64,000 bases of DNA from assembly GCA_950022655.1 (NCBI GenBank), contig OX465583.1, forward strand, positions 32,515,360 to 32,579,359. The letters run 5' to 3'. The position numbers and the translations under genes are program-made. Shown piece by piece: positions 33,661 to 46,100 of this stretch (the stretch's first letter is position 1; every line of letters starts with the position of its first letter). The DNA comes from Alentia gelatinosa. Taxonomy: Eukaryota > Annelida > Polychaeta > Phyllodocida > Polynoidae. The notes beneath the pieces are model-generated. The model was not told the DNA's origin. It made no database searches and saw only the letters and a program-made list of their open reading frames with translations.

Positions 33661-34123
33661 CAGGGGTGGTCATTGCCCCCTCTGGTGTCCCCCCTGGGAA
33701 CCGCGCCGCACGGGCGCCCCTTCTGCCACCTCATGGCTTTCGCACTCACCATACATCAAAGTGCGTGAGTGTAGCTCTACTCTCTGTTTCACTTCTGCTC
33801 TTCACTTCATCCAGTACACATGTACTACTACCTTTCGTCCCACCCACCCACAACCTTCTTTCTATCTTTTCCTACTCACGTAGGGCTTTTGTTATTTTAA
33901 TCTTTATTCATAACAATATTCTATTGTTATTATCATAATTGACTTATTATTCCTATTGTCAATTACTTACTTATTATTGTACGTTTATTCATAACCTTAT
34001 CTCATATGTCGTCCAAAAAGGTCAACATAAATATTTTACCATTTTAATACATATAAAATTCAATGAAATTTTATGTTTCCCATCTACTGCCTTCTACTTC
34101 TTTCAGCCAGGGATGGGGTAATG
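33661..34123 (+). mobile_element. Diverged solo A-B terminal unit of a related Ngaro-type family
   Basis: Starts TCAGGGGTGGTCATTGCCCC like A1/A2, then ACATCAAAGTGCG, and ends CAGGGATGGGGTAATG like B2, with a middle ATTATCATAATTGAC segment resembling B. There is no coding region between A and B. This is what recombination between A copies would leave behind. Confidence 0.72.
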
Positions 34124-34854
34124 CCAACCTAAATCCCCCCCACTTTCAACAAATACTTGAATATCAGTAAATATAGAATCTACCTAGAAAATTCCACTTC
34201 CTAGCAACTGCTGTTTTTTATTGTCTTTCAAATGAGGCATATTATATTATGATTCAACCAGTTGAAGGGATAGAAATATGTGCATAAAGGAGTTCTTAAA
34301 AATGGACCTCCGAAACTGAATTCACTATTTTTTTAAAATCCATACCAAAATACTAAATACTAAAACTGTAAGGTATTGTACCACAATAAAACCTTCTGTC
34401 AAAACAGAAATTAAATTCCTATCTGTACTTATATAGCTATAAAAGGCAAAATTATGGTCAGGTCGCCTAGTGACTCTGCAAGCAGTTGTACTACAGTAGG
34501 CTATAGCCATAACCTAAAGACCAACTGTCCACCTGCTAATAACACATATGGCATTGTTGAGCTATTATCCATTATATCTATTTTTTTAAATCAGTAAAAT
34601 GTGGTTGCCAATATCTCCTTTGATAACAAATTATATATGAAAGGTTCATTCCTGACCTTAGCACAGTTGTAGCTTATTCACTACAATTATAATGGTCAGG
34701 AAACCAAAAACATTAAAGCCTAAATAAGAGCCGAAATGGGCTAATCCCTGATATAGCCCTTATGAAAACCATAGTTAGAAACTATCTTATCAAATTCTAG
34801 ATAAATGAGGTTATATGCAAAACGTTTTAGGAATACTTTTAAAACATTCCATGT
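34124..34854. other. AT-rich spacer, nothing recognised
   Basis: No coding frame, no clear repeat match except that its right end joins the repeat starting near 34855 (TGTAGTGACCTTGACC). Confidence 0.4.
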
Positions 34855-34936
34855 AGTGACCTTGACCTTGGTGAAGGTCAATAGCACAGTAGAATATTGA
34901 TCTTTTGGTCAAATATGGAAGGGTTCAACATCTTAT

Positions 34937-35796
34937 TGTAGTAAACATGAGAATGCCAGGAATATGGTGTAAACGGAAGCCTTTATTGGTTTGGTCAACA
35001 ACTGTCTCACAAGAAACACAACACCACGGATATAGTCCTTAAAATCTCTATCATAAAGATTAACACTACGGCTTGCACCTCCTTGAGGCTCACACAGAGT
35101 ATCGGGGACTCACATGGAGGCACGGTGCCTCACAGGCCTGGCTGGTCCATCCATGTATGTGCACAAGCCATGCCGAGGTACGTGGCTCCCTGGGGCTCAC
35201 AAGGAGTCTCAGAGACTCACGTGGAGGCTCGGTGCCTTGCAGAGGTTTGCGGAGGCTTGAGGCTCCCTGGGGCTTGGGGGGATCCCTTGTGGCTCACAGA
35301 GTCTCGGTGACTCACGTGGAGGCTCGGTGCCTCACAAGGTTCACGGAGACTTGCGGCTCCCTGGGGCTCGGCAGGGCTCCCTGGTGGCTAACACGGAGTC
35401 TCGGAGACTCACGTGGAGGCTCAGTGCCTCACAGGGGCGGCTGGTCCTTCCACATATGCGCCCAAGCCTAACAGAGGTTCGCAGAGGTGCACGGAGGTGC
35501 ACAGAGGTGCACGGAGGCTTGCGGAGGCCCACGGAGGGTTCGCGGAGGCTCGTGGAGGTCTCGCAGAGGGTTTGTGGAGGTCCGCAAGGGTCGTAGTCCG
35601 AGATCCAATTGCCTGCGGAGGCGCTCGCAGAGGTTTATATGGGAACCCTCGGGTGTCTCGCTGACGTCACTTCTGGCACCTGTGTGGCCCCCTAGCGGCT
35701 CACAAGAGGCCCTCTGCCAACATCCTCCACCACCTCCACCACCTCCGTGGAGACAGCGGGGGGTCGTGGAGGGTGCCTCCACCGACCTCCACCACA
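34937..35796 (-). mobile_element. Solo LTR, ~860 bp, with CRE, TATA and internal tandem repeats
   Basis: Ends TGTAGTAAAC…CACCACA. On the - strand: TGACGTCA (35662-35669), a TATA-like CATATAAA (35634-35641), then after a long R region an AATAAA (complement of TTTATT 34982-34987). This is the same layout as the LTR at 1564-2035. The R region holds ~125-bp GC-rich tandem units (about 35070-35450) and shorter GAGGTGCACG units (35475-35600). It splits a repeat whose unbroken version is at 36255-36390. Target duplication is not exact. Confidence 0.65.
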
Positions 35797-35892
35797 ATAT
35801 ATTATAAAAGATATCTTAAGATGTTCTCAATTTCAATTTCAATCTCAATTATCTATCAGATTTGGTGTATTTGTGGTTTTTTATGGAATCTT

Positions 35893-36582
35893 AATATGGT
35901 GGAAAGCAATAGGTTTTCTCAACAATTGTAATATAGGCCTGTACTACAAAGGTGGTCCGGTGTCAGGCATGCTGCATTTAATGATGTACACTTGCTACCT
36001 GGTCCCATCTGGAAACGGTTAATGGGAGATGGCAATGCAGTTTTTGCTCCTATAGTGTAGTTGTGGTTGAGCCTATGCACTGCAGAGTTATGCCCCAGTC
36101 ACACTGGCGTAAATTTTGGCATTTCTCCTACGTATTTAAATTAGTGGGGAGTACATATTAGCTACAGATTTTGAACGTATCTGTTTGCTTTTCTTTAACG
36201 TTTTAGTATGCTTCTCAACGTTCATCAACGCTTCTTTACGCTTTTGTACATTCCATGTAGTGACCTTGACCTTGGTGAAGGTCAATAGCACAGTAGAATA
36301 TTGATCTTTTGGTCAAATATGGAAGGGTTCAACATCATATATTACTAAAGATATCTTAAGACGTTCTCAATTTCAATTTCAATCATCTATCAGATTTGGT
36401 GTATTTGTGGTTTTCTATGGAATCTTACCATGACCTTTGACCTTGTTTTCACTTAATGATGCATGATGGGAAAACAATTTCACAACATTGTAAGGTACTG
36501 ATATCATTTTTAGAAACATGTGATGCATGTTGATTTACAGGTATTTTGAGTCAATTTATAGAAATTACTACAATTTCTAATT
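35893..36582 (+). repeat. Right arm of ~700-bp inverted duplication
   Basis: TAATATGGTGGAAAGC to TACAATTTCTAA, complement of 32187-32889. Includes a perfect TGACCTTTGACCT (36431-36443). Confidence 0.9.
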
Positions 36583-36653
36583 GGATATTTGGTCAAATTT
36601 TGAGAAAAACATTCCTTTTAGTGACCTTGACCTTGGGAAAAATGTTTGATTAT

Positions 36654-37756
36654 TCACCTCTTGCACATTAGCGTGGCGCGACGGTCGCCGTGATAACGGG
36701 TTGCGCTGGTCTCATATAACTGCGCACCACTCGCCGAGAACTAGCTTGTCTGTGCTAATCGAAATCGAGGCGTGCGACCAAGTGTGGCTTCACAGTGCAG
36801 TGGGTGCCTATGTATAAAGGCTTAAATTCACAGACACAGCCAGGTTTTTTTCACAGTTTGTTTTCCTATCACACCTCCTGATTCATAGCACCTGAGTGGA
36901 GAGTCTTGACCTCTGGAACAAGGTGTGAAAACACTGCACTCGGCCATATTATAGATGCTAGAACCATTCAAGGACATGTATCCCTTCAAATTGGTTCTTT
37001 GGGGGTGTATTCTAATACTAGATAAATGAAATATAATATTTTTCAATTTGTTCTAACCCAATATCTAAAATAGGCCTATTTACATTTGGTGATTTTTATA
37101 GGTGATATACTGGAATATATATATTTAAATATATAGATTCTAGATCTTAAACCTTAATTTTTTCATCTACTAAACCCCTTTTTTCATCTACTAAACCCCT
37201 TTTGATTTAAGAAATATCCACAGAGAATATTTCTATTTGTTTCCTGTACCTTAATGATTTTATGATTCCATAGAAGATCACATTTTCAGTCTTATGGACC
37301 TTTTGTCATCTGTCATAATGTGTAATTACCTTAGGAAATATCTGTCATAGCCTGGCAATGTAGATACCATTTTATTTATCTTGAACTACCGAAGAAGATA
37401 GGATGTTAATTTATATAGGTTATCGCGGTAGATTTTTATGAAATCCCTTTAAATACAGGAAGGTAACATTTGTTAATATTTTTTAGCAAACAAATTCCTA
37501 TGATCAAGCTTTTACGGGAAATCTTGGACAAGGCATAGGTATCTAATATGCATATCAACAAATAGACCAGAGTCTTAGCTTTCTAAAAGTGCTTTACTTA
37601 TAAAGATCGGCCTGTTATTCACAATGCAAGAACAAGTTTCATTTTCTGACTTAAAAATGAATAGTGTTCTCCCATTCAAAACGCTCAAGAGTCGCACGCC
37701 TCGTTTTCATGTTACCTACTTGGGCGGCCATTACAAGATGGCGCCAGTGTGAAGAG
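36654..37756. repeat. Repeat family F, copy 3
   Basis: Same ends as 22255-23480: CACCTCTTGCACATTAG at the left and GGCGGCCATTACAAGATGGC plus GCCAGTGTGAAG at the right. Shares the ATCTGTCATAGCCTGGCAAT and TAGACCAGAGTCTTAGC segments in the inverted orientation. Confidence 0.68.
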
Positions 37757-37879
37757 GGTCAATTGTAGAATCATAGAGAACCATGGAATATGAATATTTG
37801 TGTCAAATATCTAAGAGATGGATGAAATATTCTTAAAGATATGATGAAATATGTTTCAATATAAGTGGCGTATGTATGA

Positions 37880-38640
37880 ACAGGTACCATGACCTTTGAC
37901 CTCACTGTGGCTTATTGGTGCATGATGGGAAGACTTGCTTTAGAACATAGCTAGGGTATGGTGTCAGGTATCCAAAAGCATTATCCAAATTGAAATAAAG
38001 CTATATCAGAACAAGTTATTTAAACTATTGTAAATCCTTATAGGAAATATTGTGAAATTTTGGAAGGAAACATTCCATTTGGTGACCCTGACCTTGGAAA
38101 AACCCAAGATGGTGACACAGGCTGATAGCTCTATGGTGTCCCAATAGTTTTGCCAAATATCTAAGAAATTCACCAAATACTTTTTGAGAAATGAAAAAAT
38201 ATGTCTCAATCTCAGTGGCCTATGTTGGTTTTTTGTATGAACATATATGTTGATCTTTGACCTTGCTGTGACCTAATGGTGCATGATGGGAATTATATCT
38301 TTAGGGCTTTACTAGGGCATGGTGTCAGGTATTTAAAAATATCATTCAAGTTGAAATACAGGCATATTCGAACAAGTTATAGAAACTATTGTAAGTCCTT
38401 ATAGGAAATTGGGTGAAATTCTGGGTGGAAATATTCCATTTGGTGACCTTGACCTCGATGAAAATCAAAATGGTGACAAAAGCTGATGGTTCTATGGTGT
38501 CCTAATAAAATAGCCAAATATCTAAGAAATCAACTTAATACTCTTGGAGAAATGACAAAATATGTCTCAATTTCAAAACCCTATGAAATTTGATGACCTT
38601 TGACCTCTAATAAAAGGTCAAATGGACACATTTACAGAAA
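37880..38640 (+). repeat. Satellite-like tandem repeat, period ~345-360 bp, with DR1-type motifs
   Basis: Two units and part of a third share TGACCTTTGACCT, GGTGCATGATGGGAA, ATGGTGTCAGGTAT, ACTATTGTAA, CCTTATAGGAAAT and CATTTGGTGACC. Equivalent DR1-type words lie at 37890, 38251 (one mismatch) and 38594. Related sequence occurs in the inverted-duplication arms. Unclassified. Confidence 0.7.
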
Positions 38641-40023
38641 AATGGCTACCATATCTGGAACGACCAAAGTCTTAGCTTTCATTTGATACAATAAAATTGC
38701 TGCTATACTTCCATGGAACGAAAAGCCACTTTTTCAGGGGCTGGCCCCCTGACTATTATATAGTCTATGAAATTCAAGTGTGTCCGGGGCTTATCCGTGG
38801 GTTTTTTTTTAGCTGGACTACTGCTAATCTTCAGAGATGTGCCCCTGCCCCCCAGAAAAAGTCCCGGGTATGCCCCTGACAATTAACAAGCGATTTTGCC
38901 TCTGTTTATACATTATTGGATATTTATGATAGTAGTTCAGCATGCAATGTCAGTCAGAAAAATTTTACTTAGTATGAGGATTATTTGCCCTGAAGTGATA
39001 GATAGGAGTGTATCATAAAAATTGTAATGCAAGATTTCTGCACCACATGATAATTCAATTTTTTTTAAATGATAATTTCAAAATATAGGGCATATAGGGC
39101 AAAATTGCAAAATCACAACAAATAAAGACGTCGCTGTCTTAAAAACCGGACCCTGTATACAAAATAGTGTGCAAGATAGTCATTTGCTCGATTATTACTT
39201 TAAGGGCGTTTCTGGTCTACCACAGAGTCCTGCGACTGGTGCTCCCCAGCACACTACATTTCATTGGATCAATTTAGAATAGAAAACCCACCGGAAACCA
39301 GCAATCCCTGTACTACACATCTAGCCCTTGAAGATTACGGCGGAAAGCAGTTAATATTGTGTATGTATTACAAGCACAAAAATCCACATTTTGATACCAT
39401 TTTATTGGTCGTCATGGTTTATACAGATTTGTATTGGCAGGCTGGGCGGGTAAAATATTCCCAATAATTACAGAGCCCATGGTCCATTTCATCTACACAC
39501 ACCAAAACTAACTTAAACAAAAAAAAAGAGTCGAAATCCAATTGGGCACACACGTAGATAGAATGGACAAGACGATTACTGCAGGTCTCTTCGGTTGACG
39601 AGAGTAAAGATTATAAATAACCTTGCTTGAGTTTGTAAATTGCACTCTAAAATATAAGATATTGCATTGTGAAGAAAGACTAAATCGCTCATTCTTGTCT
39701 AGATATTAAATCAGTTTTCGATATACAACATCGTATATAGTTTGAAGTTAAATAAAGTCGTCTCTACTAAAGCTAATCAGCTAACCTGGCCACTCATCCA
39801 TCGAATATAAAGTAATGGTATGAGGTTTGAATGGTGGTCATAATACATAAAGCCACCTAATATTGATATATTCATCGTTCCCCTTTTTCCCTCTCTCGAT
39901 GAAAAAAAGAAAGTATCTTAAAATCTTAAGTTTCTTTTGGCGGCCATAACTATTTCACGGGGATTTATTTTTCAAGCTGGGGAGATTGAGCTAATTCCCG
40001 GTGGCGGCCATCTGTGATGTGGT
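38641..40023. other. Spacer before GLUD; includes its 3' end
   Basis: No gene seen. An AATAAA on the - strand (complement of TTTATT at 39964-39969) lies about 55 nt after the GLUD stop and may be its poly(A) signal, although that would make a very short 3'UTR. Confidence 0.45.
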
Positions 40024-40143
40024 TTACGTGAAGGTGAGGCCAGCCTCGTTGTAGACCTTGAAGATTTTCTCGATGGACATGATGTAGGCGGCAGTACGCA
40101 GGTCCAGACCCAGGTTGTAACGCATGGCGGTACGCATGATGGC
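40024..40143 (-). CDS. GLUD1: GLUD terminal exon and stop
   Basis: Acceptor CCTTAG, encodes [39 protein letters not shown] and TAA (complement at 40024-40026). Conserved animal GDH C-terminus. Confidence 0.95.
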   Translation of the reverse strand, partial: AIMRTAMRYNLGLDLRTAAYIMSIEKIFKVYNEAGLTFT

Positions 40144-43100
40144 CTAAGGAGAGAGAAAGGTTAACGCGGCGAGTCAATACATGATGTACAAGATCAAGGA
40201 ATTGCAAGACCAAAGCACAGGTGCTAGCCGGGCATTAAAATCAGTCTCTCATGTATATGTATGTAGATAAATATGAAATGTAATGAAAAAAAAAAGTTAG
40301 AATCTAGACGTAAAAAAAACTAGAAAGGATGCTTCCAGAAAAGCCTTAAATTTGTCCTTTCCTTTTCAGGTCCTTTACTTTATCTCCCCCCCCCCCCCCC
40401 CTAACCCCCATCCCCAATAAAAAAAAATAGAAGCTATCCCGAATCTAGATACCTGTACATATATACCCTTGAAAAATACCTCTTGAATATACCCTGATAG
40501 TTCCGATACATAATGAGATCATCAATAATTCCTGCGTATTCATTTCTAAAACCAAAAAGTCTCAGTTTAGGTTCAAAGCCATACGTTTCCTATATTTTCT
40601 TTTCTTCATTATTCATAAGGGGCCATCCATAAAGTATGTACGTAGAATTTCTGAAATTTTGGACCCCCCCCCCCCCCTCCCAATCTTGTACGCAATAGAA
40701 CAAAGAGGGAGCATACGCAGATTTCCCAAAATTTCTGACCCCCCCCCCCCCCCCACGGTTCATTTATTAACAGTAAGTCATACAACTCCTAGAAATGTGT
40801 CTTACCCTGGAGGAGCGCTCCATTGTGTAGGCGAGGCCGGAGTGCACGATGTCCTTCTCTGACGCGCCGGAGATCCTGTCCTCGAAGTCGCTGCTGGGAA
40901 TGATGGGGATCTTTCCGCCGTTCTTACCGAACTTACGTTCAAGAGACTGCTGCACGCTCTCTGTGAGGGGTGACAAGTGACGGGTCGTGGTTATACGCGG
41001 TAGCTCAGAGGATGGGACGCAAGAAGGGTGTTTCATTATGGCACCGTATGGCGGAGAGAACAAGATGTAGGATATATATACACAATAATCGATGGTTTTG
41101 TGGATAGGCGGCCGTAAACCACGAGCGGTTGAAGCGTGGTAATACACGTTTACAGAGCCGCCTATCCACATAATCATCGTTTGTTGTATTTATTATCCAT
41201 TATTTCGAATAAATTAAACTCAGTAATTGCCATATTAAAGGGTATAATAATAGGGACTTTTTCTTTGCTCTATAGCACAAAGGGACTATTTTCCCCGTAT
41301 ACCATGGTTTTGTGGCCGTATACCACAGGTTTGAATCCGTATACCACAGTTATGGTATCTGACAGGTTTTATATAATGGGTCGTGGTTTACTGAGTCCCC
41401 ATACATTTTAAATGGGGGCTTTGTATACGATGGATAATAAAGGGACCATCTCAATGATCAGTGGTGGTGATCGAATCTATGTGGTGAATTTAGATATGGT
41501 TTTGATATAGCAGTTAGTCTACCACTGCTGGGCGAGATGTAAGAACAGCCATAATAGCATTATGTAGCGGAGAGAATAGGACGTAAGAAGTGCCCAGGCG
41601 ACTTCTACATCTGTCTCTTACTAGGGCAGGAAAAGCATTAACTCACCTAATATAATGTTCCAATAAACATGTATATTATCTAATATTTTTTATTAGATTC
41701 TAGCTTAAAAGAAAACTCAATCCCCACAGGAAGAGTTACCACATTCACAGGTTCAGTACTCACTGTAACCTGGCTATTTCGATGCAACCTGATGATCATC
41801 ACATATAAAACCACTTATCATTGTCACCCGCCCCCCTTTTTTTAATGGTTAGACAGATAAAAGACTATCCCAGGTTCTTGTGGACATCACTTGACAAGAA
41901 ACAGACAGCAATGGCAACATAAACATGAACAATTGCCGTCTAATGCGGTTAAATTGCTGTGATTGGTCAAAACAGGTCACATGGTATAAGACTATAAAAG
42001 GGCATGACAATTCTAAACTGCCACCCACTTCACTAAAGAAGCTGCTGAAGGGTGTAGACAAGTATAGTTACGTCACATTAGATTCTTAAATCTAAATAAT
42101 TTTGCAGAAAATTGTTCATTAATGTGGGTAAGTAGACGATTACGCAGCAAGGTGCTTCTGGGGATTTAGCTTTTTATCATACTTCTACCAAATTATAATA
42201 AAAGAAGACGAAGAGTTACAGTGAATTACATGCATACATGATAACTATCTTGGTAATAGAAGGATGTAACAGGAAAAAAAGACATAAAACTCAGTTTGGC
42301 TGCTCTTCCGCATCGGTCACACCCAATTACTGCAACTGAAGAGGGAGAATACCCTATCAATTTAATTATTCGTTTGGTAAGACACACTGCATTGCCTTTC
42401 TGAAATTCGTGGATACTTATCTCTAGTTGGTCAGACAGGAACTGCTGTTACATGACGTCCCTAATTACATACTACGGTAATTAATCAAACGCCCAATTAA
42501 CGATATGATTCAGGGGCAAGACAACTTTCCAGTTCATATCTAACATAAGGATTTATAAGACAAATCCACCTCTCCTTAATCCTATCACCTATCAGAGCAG
42601 GTTGAATATGAGGTAGAGAGTGATTGAGTGACTATGACACCCTGTGTGACGGGGCACACTATAATTTTGGCCTATAATTATTATGAAGATGCTATTGCCT
42701 TGTACCCTCCGCCCATGTAATACAGACTCCGCCACAGCAACATTAAAAACTCCTCTACGTAATGGTGAGAAATAATTCCCTTAACTTTGTTTATGCTGTG
42801 GATGCCTGAATGCTAAGAGCAATCTACCCCATCCCCATATACCAACACAAGAGGACTTAAAACGTTCATGGCATCATGTATAGCTGCAGCAATAAGCAAA
42901 GCCCCGTCGTTTTTCCTTTGCCCAAATTCCAACACTGGAAAGTGTGTACTTCAAGATTTGCAAAAGTTACCACACCCCAAATGTGTATTGTATTGGAAAC
43001 TGCTGTTCTAACGTCCGTAGCACTTCTTTATACAACAGCAGATATTACATTCATGCTTGCTGTGGCGGTCTGAGTGTAATGGTTATGGGCCTAAAACATA

Positions 43101-46100
43101 AGCACTCACCAAGCAGATGGTAGTTGGAGTCGCGCTCGTACTTGAAGGTGAGACGACCAAAGCTGACGTGGTTGAGATTCTTGAGCCACTCGAAGTAGGA
43201 GACGGTGACACCACCGGCGTTCACGAACATGTCAGGGATAACAAGGATGTTGCGTTCTAGCAGGATCTTGTCGGCAGCCATTGTGGTAGGACCGTTGGCG
43301 CCCTCAGCCACGATCTACAGGGCAAAGAAATAGCGAATTGAGTCAAGAGACTGCACTAAGAATAGGAGATATCCACATAAGACTAGGGGCCGTCAGTTTC
43401 AGTTAAAATGTTAATGATGGTAAAAAGTAAATACACATGTATACATTGCAGATGCAAATGACAGCATGATTCAACTATTTCATAGGTCTTCATCAGCATA
43501 CACTGATGTATCAATTTAATGTATTAAAGAAAATCTCACCAAAAAGAAAGTTATTTACAAGATTATTGTTGTCAAAATTGTATCAAGAATTCCCTGTGCC
43601 TAAAAAATACTCAAGGTGTGGGGAAAAGGCCTCATGGCAGTGTATACAACAGGCTAAGGGATTAATAACACTAGATGGCGCGGTGGCTTCTGTTAGTGGA
43701 ACCCTATTTAAGTAGAGAGAAGACATGAATGGATTTATATATAAATCTTTCTGGACGTGAATTAGTCATATTCTTACTATCTATCAGTCAGAACTGCTAG
43801 CTATACACCAGGTTGCTAGAACCTGAGTGCATCTTTTTATATATTGTAATGAACACGGGTATCGTCACTCGCTAGCTCCGGCCGAGTCTGGAGATCTACA
43901 TATGTATTTCATACCCTGAATAAAATTTGATAAAAAAAAAAAAAAAAAAAAAGCTCCTCCGGAGGAAGTGGGGTATATGCGGTTCCTCCAGTGGATGGGG
44001 GCCTGCGAGTCATGACGTCACGACTCAGCGCTATAAATACGGCGAGCGCGGCCCATTCGGATCAGTCTAGTGCCCCAGCTCATTGAGTGAGGTCACTGGC
44101 CACTCAGGACTCAGGACACTCTACCCTTTCTGTATGGTAACTTAACGCTTGGGTACTGTAATTCTGGTGTTGTTGTCATTCCCTGATACACGATCGTTAC
44201 TATATATATATCTTTATTGCATTGAGTTCTTCCGTGTGAGTGAGCGGCGCTGGCGGCGGGGCACTCACCTTGGCCTGGATCTTGTGGGCGTTGGAGGCGT
44301 TGATGACCTTCTCCACGGCGCAGGGCACGAGGATGTCGCACTTCTCAGTGAGCAGGTTCTCTCCTGTGTAGGCCTCGGCGCCGGGGAATCCGACCACCGT
44401 GCCGTTCTCCTGTACACCAACAAATACATATAGTTAGTGCCGTTCTCCTGTACACCATCAAATACACACATTTAGTACCGCTCTCCTGTGAACTATCAAA
44501 TACGCAGATTTTATAGAGGAAACCCATGAAAGTTTAGGGTCTGAGCTCGTATCCTTTCGAGTTTGAATCACGTAGTAATTCACAAGGCAAAGCCGCGTGA
44601 ATTGCTATGTGATTCAAATGAGATGGGATGGAGCTCTGACCCTAAACTTGAATGGGTTTCTGAATTTATCTCACCCTTAATATTGACTAATGGGCTAACA
44701 TTTGTGACATTATCCCCCATTGGATATTTTTCCTAAATATTTAATGGGTGTTAGATACGAGTTTCAAATGTTAAGTCTATGGAAAGAAAATATCTGGGGT
44801 GAGATAAAGTACCGAACACACGTGAGATCAATTTCGTTTATTTATTTTATTTTTTTAGATTGGGATTGTATAGATATCTGACTAATTCACACCTCTGTGT
44901 GTACATGATAATGATATGTCTCTGGTTTTGCTCTATGTACCAACATAAGCCAATTTGTTGTAGGTTTGAAAAAGAATAAAACTGTATACATTATTTGTAT
45001 GGTAGTCTAATCAAATGGGGAATTCTGGGATTGCTTCACTTCTAAAGCAATCTGCGATAGTGTAGAATAGATCCCCTTGATCAATACATGTAATACATTT
45101 TGATATCTTGGCCACAATTAACAGTTTTCATCATCTCACTACCGACATCATTCATCCCCACCTCATCAGTGAACACTGAGGAGGATTGGTTACGATACGT
45201 CTGACACATAACGTGAGATTAGATTGGGGTCTAAACCCTGATAGCTGGTATCTCAATTAGCTCACAGATAAGACGGTTAGGACAGTAGTCCTAATATCTG
45301 ATAAACAAGGAGGTGGAAGTGCGTCTCTGTCGGAGTGTTTGATTTTCCCTATTTAGTATGATAAAAACTGGGGGATATGGAGGTATACAAATACCGCCAG
45401 TATATAGACAAGAACAGAATTCTTTGGAGAACGTTGGAATAAAATTAGATTAGATTCTCCACCATTAGACATATCTATTTTTTCTACGGTTATAGTTGCG
45501 TGCTTTTCGTCCGCAATCTCTCAGCTTGTACGGTTTATGCTATCACAAATCCCACATAGGATTAAAGTGACGAGGTGAGAATACACTTCTTTAGCACGGC
45601 CGATATAGACTTGAAAGAAAGACAAATAAACACATGACAACCAGTCCCTTATCGCTAAGGCACCCAGGGTCATTTTAAGTATGTTGTAAATTAAAATCTC
45701 TATCAACTTACCAGTACGTAGTCCTCCAGCTGACGGGGGTCGATGCCGGCGGGGTTAGTGAGGGCACCGTCACGCTCCAGCACGCCGACACAGCGGGCGC
45801 CGGCACGGTGCAGGTAGCGCATTGTGTGCAGACCCACGTTACCGAATCCCTATAACATGTACAAGTTACTTACTGAAGGAATTGGATAAACCTTTTACTA
45901 CACGTCTCACATCATGCATTGTATATGGTGTGCGGACACATTATTATATATCGGCGTGCGAATGATTCATACTTGTGTGTCAGCTGTACGGATTTTATTC
46001 TGCACATTGTGGCACTCCATACCACGTGACTTGTTTTAAAATGGCATTAAAAAATAAAAGAAGAATTACAGGTGTTTAATAATAAGGAGACATGGTGATT

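Noticed and set aside
35073..35807. Several overlapping frames of 75-132 codons on both strands
   Set aside because: They translate the GC-rich tandem repeats in the solo LTR; no domain or codon pattern supports a gene.
44013..44067. Alternative promoter for GLUD
   Set aside because: It points opposite to GLUD and lies deep in the gene, so it cannot start a GLUD transcript.
43845..44200. Confident solo LTR with TATAT duplication
   Set aside because: TATAT flanks both sides but the right end lacks CA and a poly(A) run lies in the middle; kept only as a low-confidence insertion because the flank is itself AT repeat.
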